Positions 21,954 to 32,879 of a DNA stretch of 64,000 nt are shown one piece after another. Position 1 is the first letter of the stretch, and each line of letters begins with the position of its first letter. The stretch comes from Armillaria gallica. Its lineage: Eukaryota; Basidiomycota; Agaricomycetes; Agaricales; Physalacriaceae. A program made the position numbers and the translations under genes. The notes under the pieces are model-generated. The model had not been told where the DNA came from, searched no databases, and worked only from the letters and a program-made list of their open reading frames with translations. The stretch covers positions 992,001 through 1,056,000 of the forward strand of contig JBANDB010000012.1 of NCBI GenBank assembly GCA_037576215.1, read 5' to 3'.

Positions 21954-24900
21954 CTATGGGATCTCAGTTGGTGCGAGCAGCGGTTTCGAGTATGTCGAAG
22001 GGTCATCGTTGCCACCCAGCCAATCCCAGTCTAGCTGTTGGTTGTACCAAACCTTTTGACTGGTGAACGGATCCATGTAGGATTGCCAATCTCCTGTCTC
22101 ATGTTCAGTGTGATTTACCTTTTCTGCGAGGTATTCGTCGACTAGTTCATCGGCGTCCATGTTATCCTCCAGAACCCAACTGTTGGATTCCGGTCCATAT
22201 CCTTTCCATTTGACAAAGTAGTCTGTGACCCAATGCCATGGTTCACTGGCTTTTCCCCTGACTTTGCGCTCCCTACTGTCGAGGACTTTTTTGACTTCAT
22301 AGTGTTCTTCGCCATCAATGAGATCTGGCGGCAGAGGAGGCAGTTGTTCTTGGTTTGGGAATGCCAGTGGTGTGTATGGTGTAAGGAGTGTTTCGTTGAA
22401 TACTGGATGGATATGCCAGTTTGGCAGGAGCTTTAATTTATATGCTGAGGCTCCGACTTTGGCAATGATGGGGAATGGGCCCGTTCGCTTGTCTGCTAGT
22501 TTTTTCTTCGGACATGAGAGCACCAGATTGGTCGTATCGAGCCAAACTTTGTCTCCCACCGAGTATTCAACTGCAGGTCGCTTCTTTTTGTCGTACTGGG
22601 CTTTCATCTGGTCGGTGGCTTTCTCGAGCGCTTGCTTTGCTTCGGCATGGATTTTCTGCATCTGTGAAACGAATGTGTTGGAGGCCGGTGTTCTGAAGGG
22701 TGCTCGGGGTTTTGCGCCAGGGAGAAGGTCAGCATTATAGCCGTAGTTAATCTCAAAGGGACTTTTGCCCATAGCGGAATGGGTGCGGTTGTTGTGAGCG
22801 AACACCGTGAGAGAGAGCCATTCAACCCAGTCATTCTGGAGGTGATTGAAGAAGATCCGAAGGTATTTTTCAACCTCCTGATTGACCCATTCAGTCTGTC
22901 CATCAGTCTGGGGATGATAGGCGGTGGATATGTTTGCCTTGATTTGGAGCAAGTCATAAAGGTCTTTCATGAACTTGGATACGAAGACAGAGCCTCGGTC
23001 GCCGATGATGACCTGGGGCATTCCATGTCTAGCGTACACTTCGTCTCATAGGATCTTGGCCCACCCTTCCGATGACATCTCTGTTGTACATGCGACAGGT
23101 ATGATCTCCTTAGAGAATCGGTCGACAATCATCAAGATTGCATCGAAACCATTGCATTTGGGTAAACCAGTGACCATGTCGATGGAGATATGAGTCCAGG
23201 GTCGGGAAGGTATGGTGTTGGGATGAAGGGGCGCTGCTTTTGCTTGCGTGCTCAACTTGGTTCATTGGCACGTTTCGCAGGTGCGGACGTAGTTCTCGAT
23301 GTCCTTCTTCATCCTTGGCCACCAATATTCTCGTAAGATGAGCTCTTTAGTCTTTTCAATGCTGGGGTGTCCCGCCATGATGTGGTCATGAAATTGTGCG
23401 ATTATTTTGCCTCGTAACGATAAGTTGGAAGGAACATAGATGCGGGAGTCATAAAAGATCAACCCGTCATCCATTTTCAGTCCTCAGTCGTGATTAAGAG
23501 AAGTCGCAATGTTCTTGTCCCATCGGTGGTGGTTGAGCATGGCTTGCTTTATCTTGTTGTGGGTTTCCTCGATAGTGGGCATGACTAGTGCCCGGAAGTG
23601 CTCGGGTTTGAGGACAATAACCTCATTGTTGTCCTCCTTTCCTTGTTTGTGATCTGCTCTGCGACTGAGTAAGTCGGCCTTTTTGTTCGCGGTTCCTGGT
23701 TTGTGGCGCAGTGTGAAATAGTATTCGGCCAGCTCAGTGACCCAATGTGCTTGGCGTCGGTTGAGTTTTTGGGGCTTTCGGAAATATTGCAGATTTTGGT
23801 GATCTGTCCATATTTCAAAGTCCTGTGCTGCTCCTATTAGGTAGTGCCTCCACTCGTCTAGTGCGAGCATTATTGCAAGCAGTTCTTGGTCGTAAATTTC
23901 GTAATTTTGTTCTGTGGTCGTGAGGGATTTTGACAGGAATGTGACTGGGTGCCATTTGCTGTCTTGTTCCTGGCATAGAACTACTCCTACGGCTCCCTCG
24001 CTTGCATCTGCTTCTACATGGAATTTTCCTCCATCAGTGGGTATTGCCAGTACCACTTCTTTGGCTAATAGTCTTTTCAACTCCTCGAATGCATCCTGTT
24101 GCGCTTTTCCCCACTTCCATGGATTGTTTCCAGTCAGCTGTGTCATCGGCTTGATGACTTTGCTGTATCCTTTGATGAAACGTCTGTAAAAGTTGGTAAA
24201 GCCTAAGAATGACTGGAGCTGTACTTTCTTGGTCAGTACAGGCCATTCCGTGATTCCTGCGATTTTAACTGGGTCCATCCTGATGCTTCCTTCACTGATG
24301 ATGACTCCGAGGTACTCTGTTTCCAAGGTTTTGAACTCGCATTTTTCCGCTTTAAGGAATAGCTTGTTCTTCCGGAGGAGTCTTAGAACCTCATGCGTGA
24401 TGCGGCAATGCTCCTCCTTGGTCTTGGACATGATTAGGATGTCGTCGAGGTACACTGTGACGTGGCCTGATGCAATGAGATCTTTGAAGATGTCATTCAT
24501 CATCCACTGGAAGGTAGCGGGCGAGTTGGTGAGCCCGAAGAACATAACCGTGGGTTTGAACAACCCCTGATTAGTTCTGAATGCTGCCTTCCATTCGTCG
24601 CCACTTTTGATGCATACATTGTTGTATCCCCATCGAACGTCAAGTTTAGAAAAGTATTTGGCACCTTGCAGTTTATCTATAAGCTCTGAGATGAGTGGGA
24701 GCGGGTATTGATTCTTGATTGTCATCTTGTTGAGCTTGCGATAATCCTGTACTGGTCGCAGCTTGCCATCCTTTTTCTTGACAAAGAAGAAAGGTGAAGC
24801 CATGGGCGACTTAGAGGGCCGTATTCATCCACTCGAGAGGTTCTCGTCTAGAAACTTGTCGAGTTCTGCTTGTTCGTTCTGGTTAAGAGGGTAGACCTTG

Positions 24901-26945
24901 CAATCTAGATTGGCGCTCGCATTTGGAGTGAGTTCAATGGCATGGTCCCACATTTTTGGTTCGGGAAGTTCATTGAAACTATCTTTGTTGAATAGATTGC
25001 TGAAATCCTGACACCATTCTGGGACCATTTCTTCGAACGTCTTGATTTCCTTGTCTGCGTTGGCTGTGGCAGCTAAGTCATTGGCATGATGAGCATGTAT
25101 GAGAATAGCTTGTGTGAAATCTATTGCGAGGATGGTGTCTCCCTCTTCCAGTTCTTCGTCCCAGTTGTCATCGGGATCTGCATCGGGTAATGTGAATGGG
25201 TTCTTGTGACATTCGCACCATGCAAATATTAATCCTCCTGTCTTCCAATTGATGATCGGATTATGCCGGGTTAACCAATCGTGACCAAGGAAGATTACTT
25301 TATCACCGAGATCTGTTACGGCTAGATCTATTTGTTCTGAATGATCTCTGATCTTGAGACTGATCTCGGCGTATTTAGTAATTGATCCTCCTTGGTTTTT
25401 GGTTCCATCAGCATTATAGACCGGGATTGGTGTGGCTGTCGCTCAAGTCGGGATGTTGTGTTGTTCAATGAATTTTTGATTGATGGCGCTACTGGTGCAT
25501 CCGCTGTCTACCAGCGCAGTCGTGGTGATATTGGAAAGGGTCCCTGGTGTTCCGATTTCGACAGGGATAACCAGGTCCTTCCCTTTCTCGCTTAACGCAC
25601 TGATATACCGCTTAGGCTCCCATAGCTCTTCAAGCCACCAAAGCGCATTGATTCGCTCCATCCCCCTCATTGCTTCGATCATTGAGTCGACAACCTCTTC
25701 TGCGCGTGCCTTGTGAATCCAATTCTTTAGGATCGCCTTTGCTTCCGACTCCGTACGCACCTCAACTATTCCGCGCAGAGTCCACTCAGCTCCGAATGGT
25801 TTGAGCCATTCTCTATAGGTCTCTCCACTTGTATAAGTGCACGAGAGTTGCAGGGCCTCTCTAACCTTCGCGTCGACCCATACGGGCTCGACTACCATTG
25901 GTGAGGTCACCACAGTTTCTAAAGTGGGTATTAAGTTAGCATCCTTGTTCATCATGAAGCTCATAATGTCCTCGTGGTCAGGTACTTCCGTAAGAGTTAC
26001 TTGATGCCCCCTTTGCACTGCCTGGGCGCTAGCAGCTTCCTCCCCTGCGGCTTTTGAGTTGGTCGTGGAGCAGGAGGTGCGTTCTGCAAAGGTACCGTCC
26101 TGTGAAGAGACAGTAGGTTGGGCTGGCACCGTGGAACAACGATTGCCTATGCTTCTCACCGTTGCGCCGCGGTTGCCTTCACCGGATCCCTCCAAGCCTG
26201 GGTTCATAGCCAGGTCCCTCGTTGCATTTGGTGCTCCCCCTTCATCGAGTCGCCCTGTGTCATGACAGGCATTGGCAACTGGTCAGGGGCACTTACTCGA
26301 CTCTGGTTCATCCTTGATCATTGTTTTCAGGACCGAGGGCAAATAGTCCCTTGCCCTCTCATTGTCGTCCTTAGCCATCGCCAAAGCCCCTTGGTGCATA
26401 AGGGATTTAGACTTTGGTAGCCGTGCGGTATTCCCGTTACCCAGAGGAGGTTTCGCTGCAGCTATTCCCTCAAAACTCCCTGTGCAGCAGGGACTCCGGA
26501 GAGCCGCTTCATCAAAGGGGACTCGCACCTCCACATGCAAAGGCGGTCTATCCAATACCCCATCCAGTCGGTCCTGTCTTGCGACACACTCCCCACTGTC
26601 CTTGGAATCACCTTGAGTCGTGGGGTGGTGTATCCGAGGCGCTGCTGTTAAGATGGGTGTCACTATGGTAGGTGACTTGCCATTCGCTTTCGCCTGTAAT
26701 AGGTTACTCGTTGAATGTTGAGCCGGTAGTCAGACGACTGTGCCGCTCATTCCTGGGTCTATGATTCGATTCTTGCTTAGTTTCTGGTCTGATTGCGAAG
26801 TCGTGGGTATATTTGAATGCGCAGTGGATACTACAGGCGATATATAAGTACAATTGTTAAGTGTGATAGGCGTACCAGCCAAAACCAAGCCCTGGACTGC
26901 CGAATAGACTGAATCGTCATCTACTCGGCAGTTTCTTTTACCTCC
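21954..26945 (-). pseudogene. Chromovirus A pol (protease, RT, RNase H, integrase, chromodomain)
   Basis: A single reading frame of about 1,660 codons, in the -1 frame relative to gag, carries seven stops (26,730; 26,283; 25,443; 24,825; 23,484; 23,262; 23,046) and no frameshift. Domains in order: aspartic protease with LVDSGCTSSA (about 25,480); reverse transcriptase with ASPFFFVKKKDGKLRP and YLDD (about 24,450); RNase H with VEADASEGAVG and WTDHQNLQYF; integrase zinc domain with HDHIMAGHP and CETCQ; integrase catalytic core with IDMVTGLP, IIGDRG and TDGQTE; a GPF module; and a C-terminal chromodomain with YFVKWKGYGPESNSW (about 22,200). The chromodomain normally directs integration to methylated-histone chromatin. 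Six of the seven stops are CGA in chromovirus B; the other is TGA against CAA. Confidence 0.92.
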
Positions 26946-26948
26946 TCA
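26921..26948 (-). promoter_or_regulatory. gag-pol -1 frameshift window, chromovirus A
   Basis: The -1 frame opens after a TGA (26,946-26,948), and gag ends at TAG (26,921-26,923), so ribosomes must shift within this short interval. The interval contains GGTAAAAGAA, where a Lys tRNA on AAA could slip back one base. The same sequence is kept in chromovirus B (53,733-53,760). Confidence 0.5.
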
Positions 26949-29404
26949 ATCATTGAGAGGTCTTTCGCATCTGGGTGTTTATCCCAGTACATGTTGCAGC
27001 GCTGTAAGGCCTCTGCCCTGGTTTTCGGGGTGGTAGGGCAGTCGTGCTTGAAGTGGCCTTTCTTGCCACATTGGTAGCATACTGATGCTGCCCTGGCTGC
27101 GTCGACATCCATTGGCACGCCTCTACCTCCGAAAGTCATCCCTGTCACTGTTGTGGTCGTCGGGACCCCTGATTGACCACCCCATATGGGCATGGTCGTC
27201 TTCTGTGATTGTGGTCAGGATGGTACCGGGGTCGTTCCTTCTGCCTGCTTGAGGTGCCAGTTGTAGTCAATCTGGAGTAGATGTGCCTTCCAGCTCGGGT
27301 AGTCGATCGGTACGTCCCCATCTGCTGAGTATATAGTGTTTTTACTCGACTGGCAGGCGGCCTTCTTGATCTGGTGAAGCATTACCTGATCGTTAGTACG
27401 TACCCCAGCATGAAAGGCCAATTCTTCAAAGAGTTGGAAGAATTTGTCACCGTCCTTGTGCTCTGACTGCTTGAGTTTCTCCCACTGCGAATACTTTAGC
27501 TGTGAGTCAGCATCCTTCCAGAATCTCTTGTTAAGCTCCGACTTGAAGTCTTCATAAGTCAGATACTGCTGTTCCCCATCCGCCGTCCTTCCTATAACTT
27601 GTGCGACTAACCGCCACCACCTCTCAGCATCGTCTGAGAGTCGAGAGACACAAAAGATGACTTTATGGGGATGGTGTCGGAAGTGTCAGTTGAACACGTC
27701 GAAGTGCAGCTCGCACTTTAGGAAGAATCGGGCGATGTCATCTGAGTCCCCCTTGAAATCGTCGACTTCTTTCAAGATTTTTGGCTTGAAGTCATCATAG
27801 GGGGCGATAGCTCCAACTTGGAGTTCCCAGGGAATAGGTGGATCTGGTAGCGCTGGCGGTGCCAGGAATTGTGGGAGCATTACCCTTTGAGGTGCGGCGG
27901 GAGGTTGTGGTGGTTGTGCGGGTTGTCTGCCCCTGCCACCACCTCCTCCGGCTCCGTTGGCACCGGCAAATGGTAGGTACCTGTGTTGGTACGTTCCTGG
28001 TGCCCCCTGTCTCGTGGCGTATGCAAAGGTATTCATGTCCCTGATCCGAGGGGGTGGTACCAGGGGTTCGTCTGGCATCGGTTCCAGTATCTCAATCTCC
28101 TGTGTGGCTTCTTCGTAAGGGGGAAATTCCTCTACTACGGCATCTGGGTGTATTTTGTTCCATAAAAAGCGAGTGTTTCACTCCGCTTCGTACTGTAAGA
28201 TCTCGTCGGCTGGGAGACCTCTCTGTATCTTCATTAAATAATCATTCCCAGCTTGGGATTCTCCCCAAGTCAAGGAAAAAGGTAATTCATAGGTGAAATA
28301 ATTATAGATATCAATCAATTCTGCTTGCCTTAATAGGGCAGGAATAGGAACTGAAGGATCATTGTCTGTTTCATTATAAAAGTTGATGGCATCAGTTAGC
28401 ATATCATTACCGGGGTTGGTGGGCATGTGCTCGCACGACGACTCGGTGGTCGATGGGGGAATTCCATCGATCATCGTGGAGGGGAAAGGGGTGGGGGGAC
28501 GGTTTGGCTGCTCTGTGAGTGTTGTGTCGCTCGACTCGCCCGGCCTGAAGGGAGGCTCAATTCGTGGCTGCTCCCTGAATCACTGTTGTAACCACTCCCA
28601 CGCTGTTGCTCGGGGAGGACAGTTTGGGGAACGACGCGGGGATCTGGCAGGGTGCCTTGGAGGGGATAAGTGGGTTGAGGGGCCGGCGATGGGTTCCTCG
28701 ACGTGTACAGGCTCGAGTGCCTGCTCGTGGGTCTGGATGGGGTTATCCCACGTTGTGAGGGTTCCGTGGCCTCTGGGAGGGGCACGGTGGTCGGGCAAGC
28801 CATGGTTGGAGGGGAAGTAGGCGCTGTAGGGGATGTCGATGTTATCCCAGAACTCTGAGGTAGTAATACCAGCTGTGGGTGGTGGAGCAGGGTGCCTGTC
28901 AGCCCAAGAGTCATAATCGGCCATTGGGGTGATGGGTCGATTGTCGCTGCCCACGTTGAATCCCCTCCTACTGGCGGGGACTCGGGAGTACATGCCGGGT
29001 GGGGGAGTTCAAGGGATGTGCTGAGCGTCGGCAGAGGGAGTTGAGGTGGGGGAGATGGTGATGATCAGTGTACGCCTTCTGGGAGGGGTAGTAGACCTTC
29101 TCTCCGGGATGCAGGGAGAAACCGACTCAGAAATGTCCTCCTCCTCCTCGTCAAGGCTTCGCTGAGTGAACTCGTCGATTGGGATTGGTCGCCGTGGTAT
29201 GGGTGTGAAGAGTTGGGGTGGTTGCTGCTCAAGCGGGATGCCATTGTTGTTATCTGTAATGACTGAGGGGGTGATACGGGGCATCTCTACTCGTCGTAGC
29301 GGTCTGTAACGAAACCTTAGTGCAAGGAGAATAGTGACAGAGAGGAACATGGCGCTTGGTATCCCTAGTGAGATGGCTATGATACGAGCGGCGTCATCAT
29401 CCAT
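26921..29404 (-). pseudogene. Chromovirus A gag, 828 codons, with N-terminal membrane helix
   Basis: The first ATG after the primer-binding site (29,404) starts MDDDAARIIAISLG. Residues 8-29 are hydrophobic and followed by a basic stretch (RFRYRPLRR), a predicted signal-anchor helix. Then come a long Pro/Ser/acid-rich region, the capsid region (for example WKAHLLQIDYNW near 27,260) and one zinc knuckle (CYQCGKKGHFKHDC, about 27,080-27,040). The frame has five stops (29,009; 28,580; 28,178; 27,686; 27,215), each CGA in chromovirus B, and no frameshift. The natural stop is TAG at 26,921-26,923. A membrane helix at the start of Gag is not usual for Ty3/gypsy elements. Confidence 0.85.
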
Positions 29405-29431
29405 GGGGTTTCTATATGAGTAGGTTAGAAA

Positions 29432-29444
29432 AGCTTTGAGCTAA
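29432..29444 (-). promoter_or_regulatory. Primer-binding site, self-priming type, chromovirus A
   Basis: The 13-mer AGCTTTGAGCTAA (plus strand) one base from the 5' LTR is the exact reverse complement of TTAGCTCAAAGCT inside the LTR (29,589-29,601). In element sense the LTR copy begins 35 nt downstream of a TATATAAG box (29,636-29,629), so it is probably the 5' end of the transcript. Tf1 and related elements prime reverse transcription with their own 5' end in this way. Confidence 0.75.
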
Positions 29445-29445
29445 T

Positions 29446-29838
29446 TGTAAGACCCAAACTGCAATCAAGGGTAAATAGTTCGGCTGTATCGTGTTCGTAC
29501 AGTCACTGACTAGTCCTTTGATGATTGCCACCCAAGACGAACTGGATAGCGCTTAGCGAGAAGGAATGTGTTTCGGTATGAATAAACTTTAGCTCAAAGC
29601 TAGGGAATATACAGCTTTGAGTACACTACTTATATACTAAAGTGAGGGTCTGTAATGGGTACTAAGATGAGGGTACCATGTTAGAAAGTGAATAAGCCAA
29701 ATACACAGTACCCGAGAATAAGACACATCAAGTGTCACCGGGTGAAGACTGCATGAAGTCGTGGATCTGAATGAGTAAGCATCTTATCTTATCATTGAGA
29801 TAAGATAAGATAAGGAAAAAAGTGATGAAATCGTAACA
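29446..29838 (-). repeat. Chromovirus A 5' LTR (promoter end)
   Basis: 393 bp. TATA box at 29,636-29,629 and predicted transcript start near 29,601 in element sense. The GATAA hairpin in U3 is at 29,783-29,793 and 29,799-29,809. Confidence 0.95.
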
Positions 29839-30893
29839 TCCTTGGAGTTATTCCGATCTTGTGATGTTTTGTGACCAATTCACTTAGCCCTGGGGCTTGG
29901 GTTAAGCTGTGTCAACCGAACAGGGCCTAATTTACCTTGACGAAAGACCCTCCATCAAGGCTCGATAATGGTAGGGGTAGAGATTACCGATACCGGTACC
30001 GAAGCCTAAAGTGGAACTTTTCCCCACGATCTCGTAAACTCTCTCACTGCCGCGATTGGGAGGTTTCCATCACCCTTGATGGAGATAATCAAAAGTTACT
30101 GGTAACTAACTGGTAACATATGGTCCAAAACCCTGACCCTATTTTCTTCCGTCATGGGTGCCACCCGACTATGAGTTCCCCTTTCACACCAGAACCTTAA
30201 ATAGTCAGCATGCGAGCTGCGGTGACTGATTTTCCTACATTTCATGGTAAGGACGTTGCACCTGGTGAGAGCGTTTTACTTCCGCTTGACACTGGATGAG
30301 TACTGCTTCCGTCTTTTCTCCCCATTCTTTTGAGACTGGACATACTCTCAGGTCCATCACCACATCTTCTCACTTGCACGCTCTTTCATGTTACTCCGGC
30401 ACGTTTGGGATGCAGCTCTGAATTTTTTCTTTACTGGACGGATCAATTGCTTCCTCCACCATGGCGGGACTGCGCAGAGAGCCTTGCTTGTTAGATTTGG
30501 TTAGAGCTGACCTAAGGTACTCGTAAAGAGGGTTGATCCGGAATACACCATGTTATACCATGTTGCTCATGATTCCGTTCAGCGTTAGGTGCTTTGCTTA
30601 AAGCCACTATGTTATCAGGCACGTAGTGCAGGTGAACTACCATGGGAAACACACGCCCAATCGAGGCGTGTCCTATTTGCATTATTCAAGCAATTCCGGA
30701 AATTTTTGGACTGATCCGGAAGTCCATAAGGCTAAGTCCGTCCTGTCATAATATAAGTGCATTTGATTTTTCTGCAGAGCTAAACAGACCCCCAAGTGCG
30801 CAACAAGTACTCAAGCACACGTATTCACCCACATATCTGCAGTCTGGACTAACAACACCATGACAAATCACCCTTCACCCAAAAACTTGAGCA
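29839..30893. other. Spacer with partial R repeat
   Basis: About 30,160-30,480 matches the downstream part of the R repeats (compare 13,900-14,150 and 37,480-37,720). Otherwise I see no gene. The last 60 bases are the upstream region of the caspase-domain gene. Confidence 0.4.
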
Positions 30894-31951
30894 ATGCAGC
30901 ACGACATGGACGACATTGAAATGTCAGATGTGAGTATACACCTATTTTCATTGACCCAAATTGTTAACGAAGAAAACTGTAGTTACGACCATGCCCTTGG
31001 GTTGTTCTCATTGGGATCGATGGGTATCCATCCTACCCATTAGACGGTTGCATGGAAGATGCCTTAGCAATGGAGGAGTACTTCGCCAAAGACCTCACTG
31101 TGCCTAATGAGCGAATCCAACGTCTTCTTGGACCGAAGAACAACAATGACACATCAGCCAGGGCACCTCCCATCCCCTCCCGCAGAAATATTCTGTCCCT
31201 CCTTTGCAGCCTCATCAATAATGATGCGATTAAGTACGGCGATCCCATCATCATCTTTGTCGCTGGACATGGCTTCCGCTATCCAATGTCAGAAGACGAT
31301 GACAACGACAACAATGATTCTGATCACGAGGGGGACCATGATTGTGAATCCCCTCCAAAATATGTCAAGGCATTTTGTCCCATAGACTGCGATACCCTTG
31401 ACAGCAATGGCGATCCTATTCCCAATATTAGCGACTGGGAGCTCAACACCATCCTCTCTGTGCTCTCCCGTGCCAAAGGACATCGCATCACCATCCTTCT
31501 AGATTGCTGTCATGCTGGAAGCATCACCCAAACATATTCGTGAGAGTGGAACGCTCCCTCACCGAACCATACCTCGCTGCAGGACATGCTCAGCGCTGGT
31601 GAAAAAGGCCTCATGGAGCTCCTTGGTTGTCAGACCGTCTTCTCAGAGGACTGGGTCCCGGACATGGATTCCCATGTTATGATAGCAGCATGCAAAGAGG
31701 AGGAGAGGGCGAATTGGTGGCACGAAAGAAAGAATGACGGTATGAAGGTGGCGTGTGGTGTCTTCATGAGTTTGCTCATCAAAACTCTGAGGTCGAATGT
31801 GTTGGAAGAAGGAGCAACATACATGAATCTCGTTAAGGCTGTCTGTGAGACTCTGCAACATCACCAGCTCCGGTGCCATTATCAACTCCAGACTCAGACA
31901 CCAAATGTCGCAGGGAGGCGCCAAGATAGGCGCCTTTGGTATCAGGATTGA
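30894..31951 (+). pseudogene. Caspase-domain (C14, metacaspase-like) gene with one premature stop
   Basis: Exon 1 is 30,894-30,929 (MQHDMDDIEMSD), a 53-nt intron (30,930-30,982) follows, and exon 2 starts LRPCPWVVLIGIDGYP. The catalytic His lies in VAGHG (about 31,259-31,273) and the catalytic Cys in DCCHAGS (31,502-31,522). Between them is an acidic insert (about 31,300-31,345). A TGA at 31,541-31,543 interrupts the frame, which then continues unchanged through SHVMIAAC (about 31,665) and GVFMSLLIKTLRS to TPNVAGRRQDRRLWYQD and a stop at 31,951, the usual end of the p20-like domain. The stop could be a CGA-to-TGA change, or the TGA could lie in a 54-nt in-frame intron (31,540-31,593). A pair of compensating one-base indels is a third reading, because another frame reads RESGTLPHRTIP here. 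It is a putative cysteine protease with Arg/Lys specificity in known metacaspases. Confidence 0.75.
30930..30982 (+). other. Intron 1 of the caspase-domain gene
   Basis: Donor GTGAGT, acceptor CTGTAG, 53 nt, with gttaac as a possible branch-point region. Splicing joins the first 12 codons in phase to the conserved core. Confidence 0.75.
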
Positions 31952-32165
31952 CGTAGGGAGTCGATTGCTGTACATCTTTGAACATTGCTTCACTCTGTAG
32001 AATCGGACCCATCGTATCCATTGCAATAATGCTGTAATCACCGTAAAATAATTCCATCGCATTATTATTATACATCTTTACTTTCGGAGACTTAGAGGGG
32101 CCTGGAGGAATATTGATGTGCAGTGTCGACGAGGGGTTTGAGAGGCGATACTGCATTGCATGCAC
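31833..32165 (-). CDS. Possible small gene antisense to the caspase-domain 3' end (unknown)
   Basis: The 110-codon open frame starts MHAMQYRLSNPSSTLHINIP and continues with PKVKMYNNNAMELFYGDYS. Its N-terminal two thirds lie outside the caspase-domain gene and have protein-like composition. The last 40 codons overlap that gene in antisense. No family is recognised and it may be chance. Confidence 0.25.
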   Translation of the reverse strand: MHAMQYRLSNPSSTLHINIPPGPSKSPKVKMYNNNAMELFYGDYSIIAMDTMGPILQSEAMFKDVQQSTPYVNPDTKGAYLGASLRHLVSESGVDNGTGAGDVAESHRQP

Positions 32166-32879
32166 CGTCTATTACATCACTGTGAGCTGGACAGAATTGA
32201 AATTCTGATTGGGAAGAACCAGATGCCAGACAAGTATGAAGGCGGTGGCGCTAAGCGGTGGTTCGTATCGCACTATTAGTTTAGGGAGCAAGAATTAGCA
32301 AATTAAGCTATAGATACGAAAGCAAGCATGAACGCACAAGGGATTGACACCCCGAAGCTGCTCGCTAATCGGAATGAAGAACTAGGAACGACCAGTCACT
32401 GGCAGATGTTGCGATGTGTGAAAATGCATCTCCTAGTAACTTAGCATGAGCTTGTTGCAGACACCGGTATACTCCAGATTACCTACCACGGCAGTTCTTT
32501 GCATTAACGATTACAGGTTTGCATCATGACAAACCGCTTGAAGTTTGGCATCATGTGTACGACCCTTCCATGATGGCATTTAGAGAAGCTGTTCGACGAT
32601 CAAAAGCAGGCAAAGCTTGGCTCACAATTTTTTTCCTCTGCACGCCACCTTCATGAACCAGCCAACAGCTTCCTAAACGGTCACTGAGGTCATACCCAGT
32701 CTCCATCAGCACACTTGCTTCTTGATCGTTAATAATCGCTTAGCACGAACATTTTCGCGTCCTTTCCTGAGCGAACGTTAGTCATCAATCTTCTCACTGA
32801 CTTTGCCGAAGCTGGTACTAACGGTTTTGACTTGACCAACATGCAACAATACAAAACCCAAAACCTTTCATCTCCGTGA
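32166..32879. repeat. Spacer, then partial copy of the 10,060-10,480 repeat
   Basis: From about 32,500 the sequence follows the segment upstream of family G (for example catgacaaaccgc at about 32,525 and ttccatgatggcatttag at about 32,567). The first 330 bases show nothing. Confidence 0.45.

Larger units (their letters stand above)
21235..29838 (-). mobile_element. Chromovirus A (Ty3/gypsy LTR retrotransposon with chromodomain), 8,604 bp
   Basis: The LTRs of 393 bp (21,235-21,627 and 29,446-29,838) start TGTAAG and end TAACA on the plus strand; the element is read on the minus strand. Flanking pentamers are TCCTC (21,230-21,234) and TCCTT (29,839-29,843), a target duplication with one difference. 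A polypurine tract adjoins the 3' LTR (plus strand ttaccccctta at 21,628). The gag and pol frames are complete except for in-frame stops. The LTRs differ at 13 bases, all of them transitions at CpG positions. The element is dead as it stands. Confidence 0.95.

Noticed and set aside
22318..22740. 140-codon plus-strand open frame inside chromovirus A, also at 49,100-49,522
   Set aside because: It is antisense to the integrase/GPF region of pol in both elements and has no features of its own; codon structure follows pol.
31643..32062. Minus-strand open frame of about 139 codons
   Set aside because: Most of it is antisense to the caspase-domain C-terminus, whose sense-strand motifs are clear.
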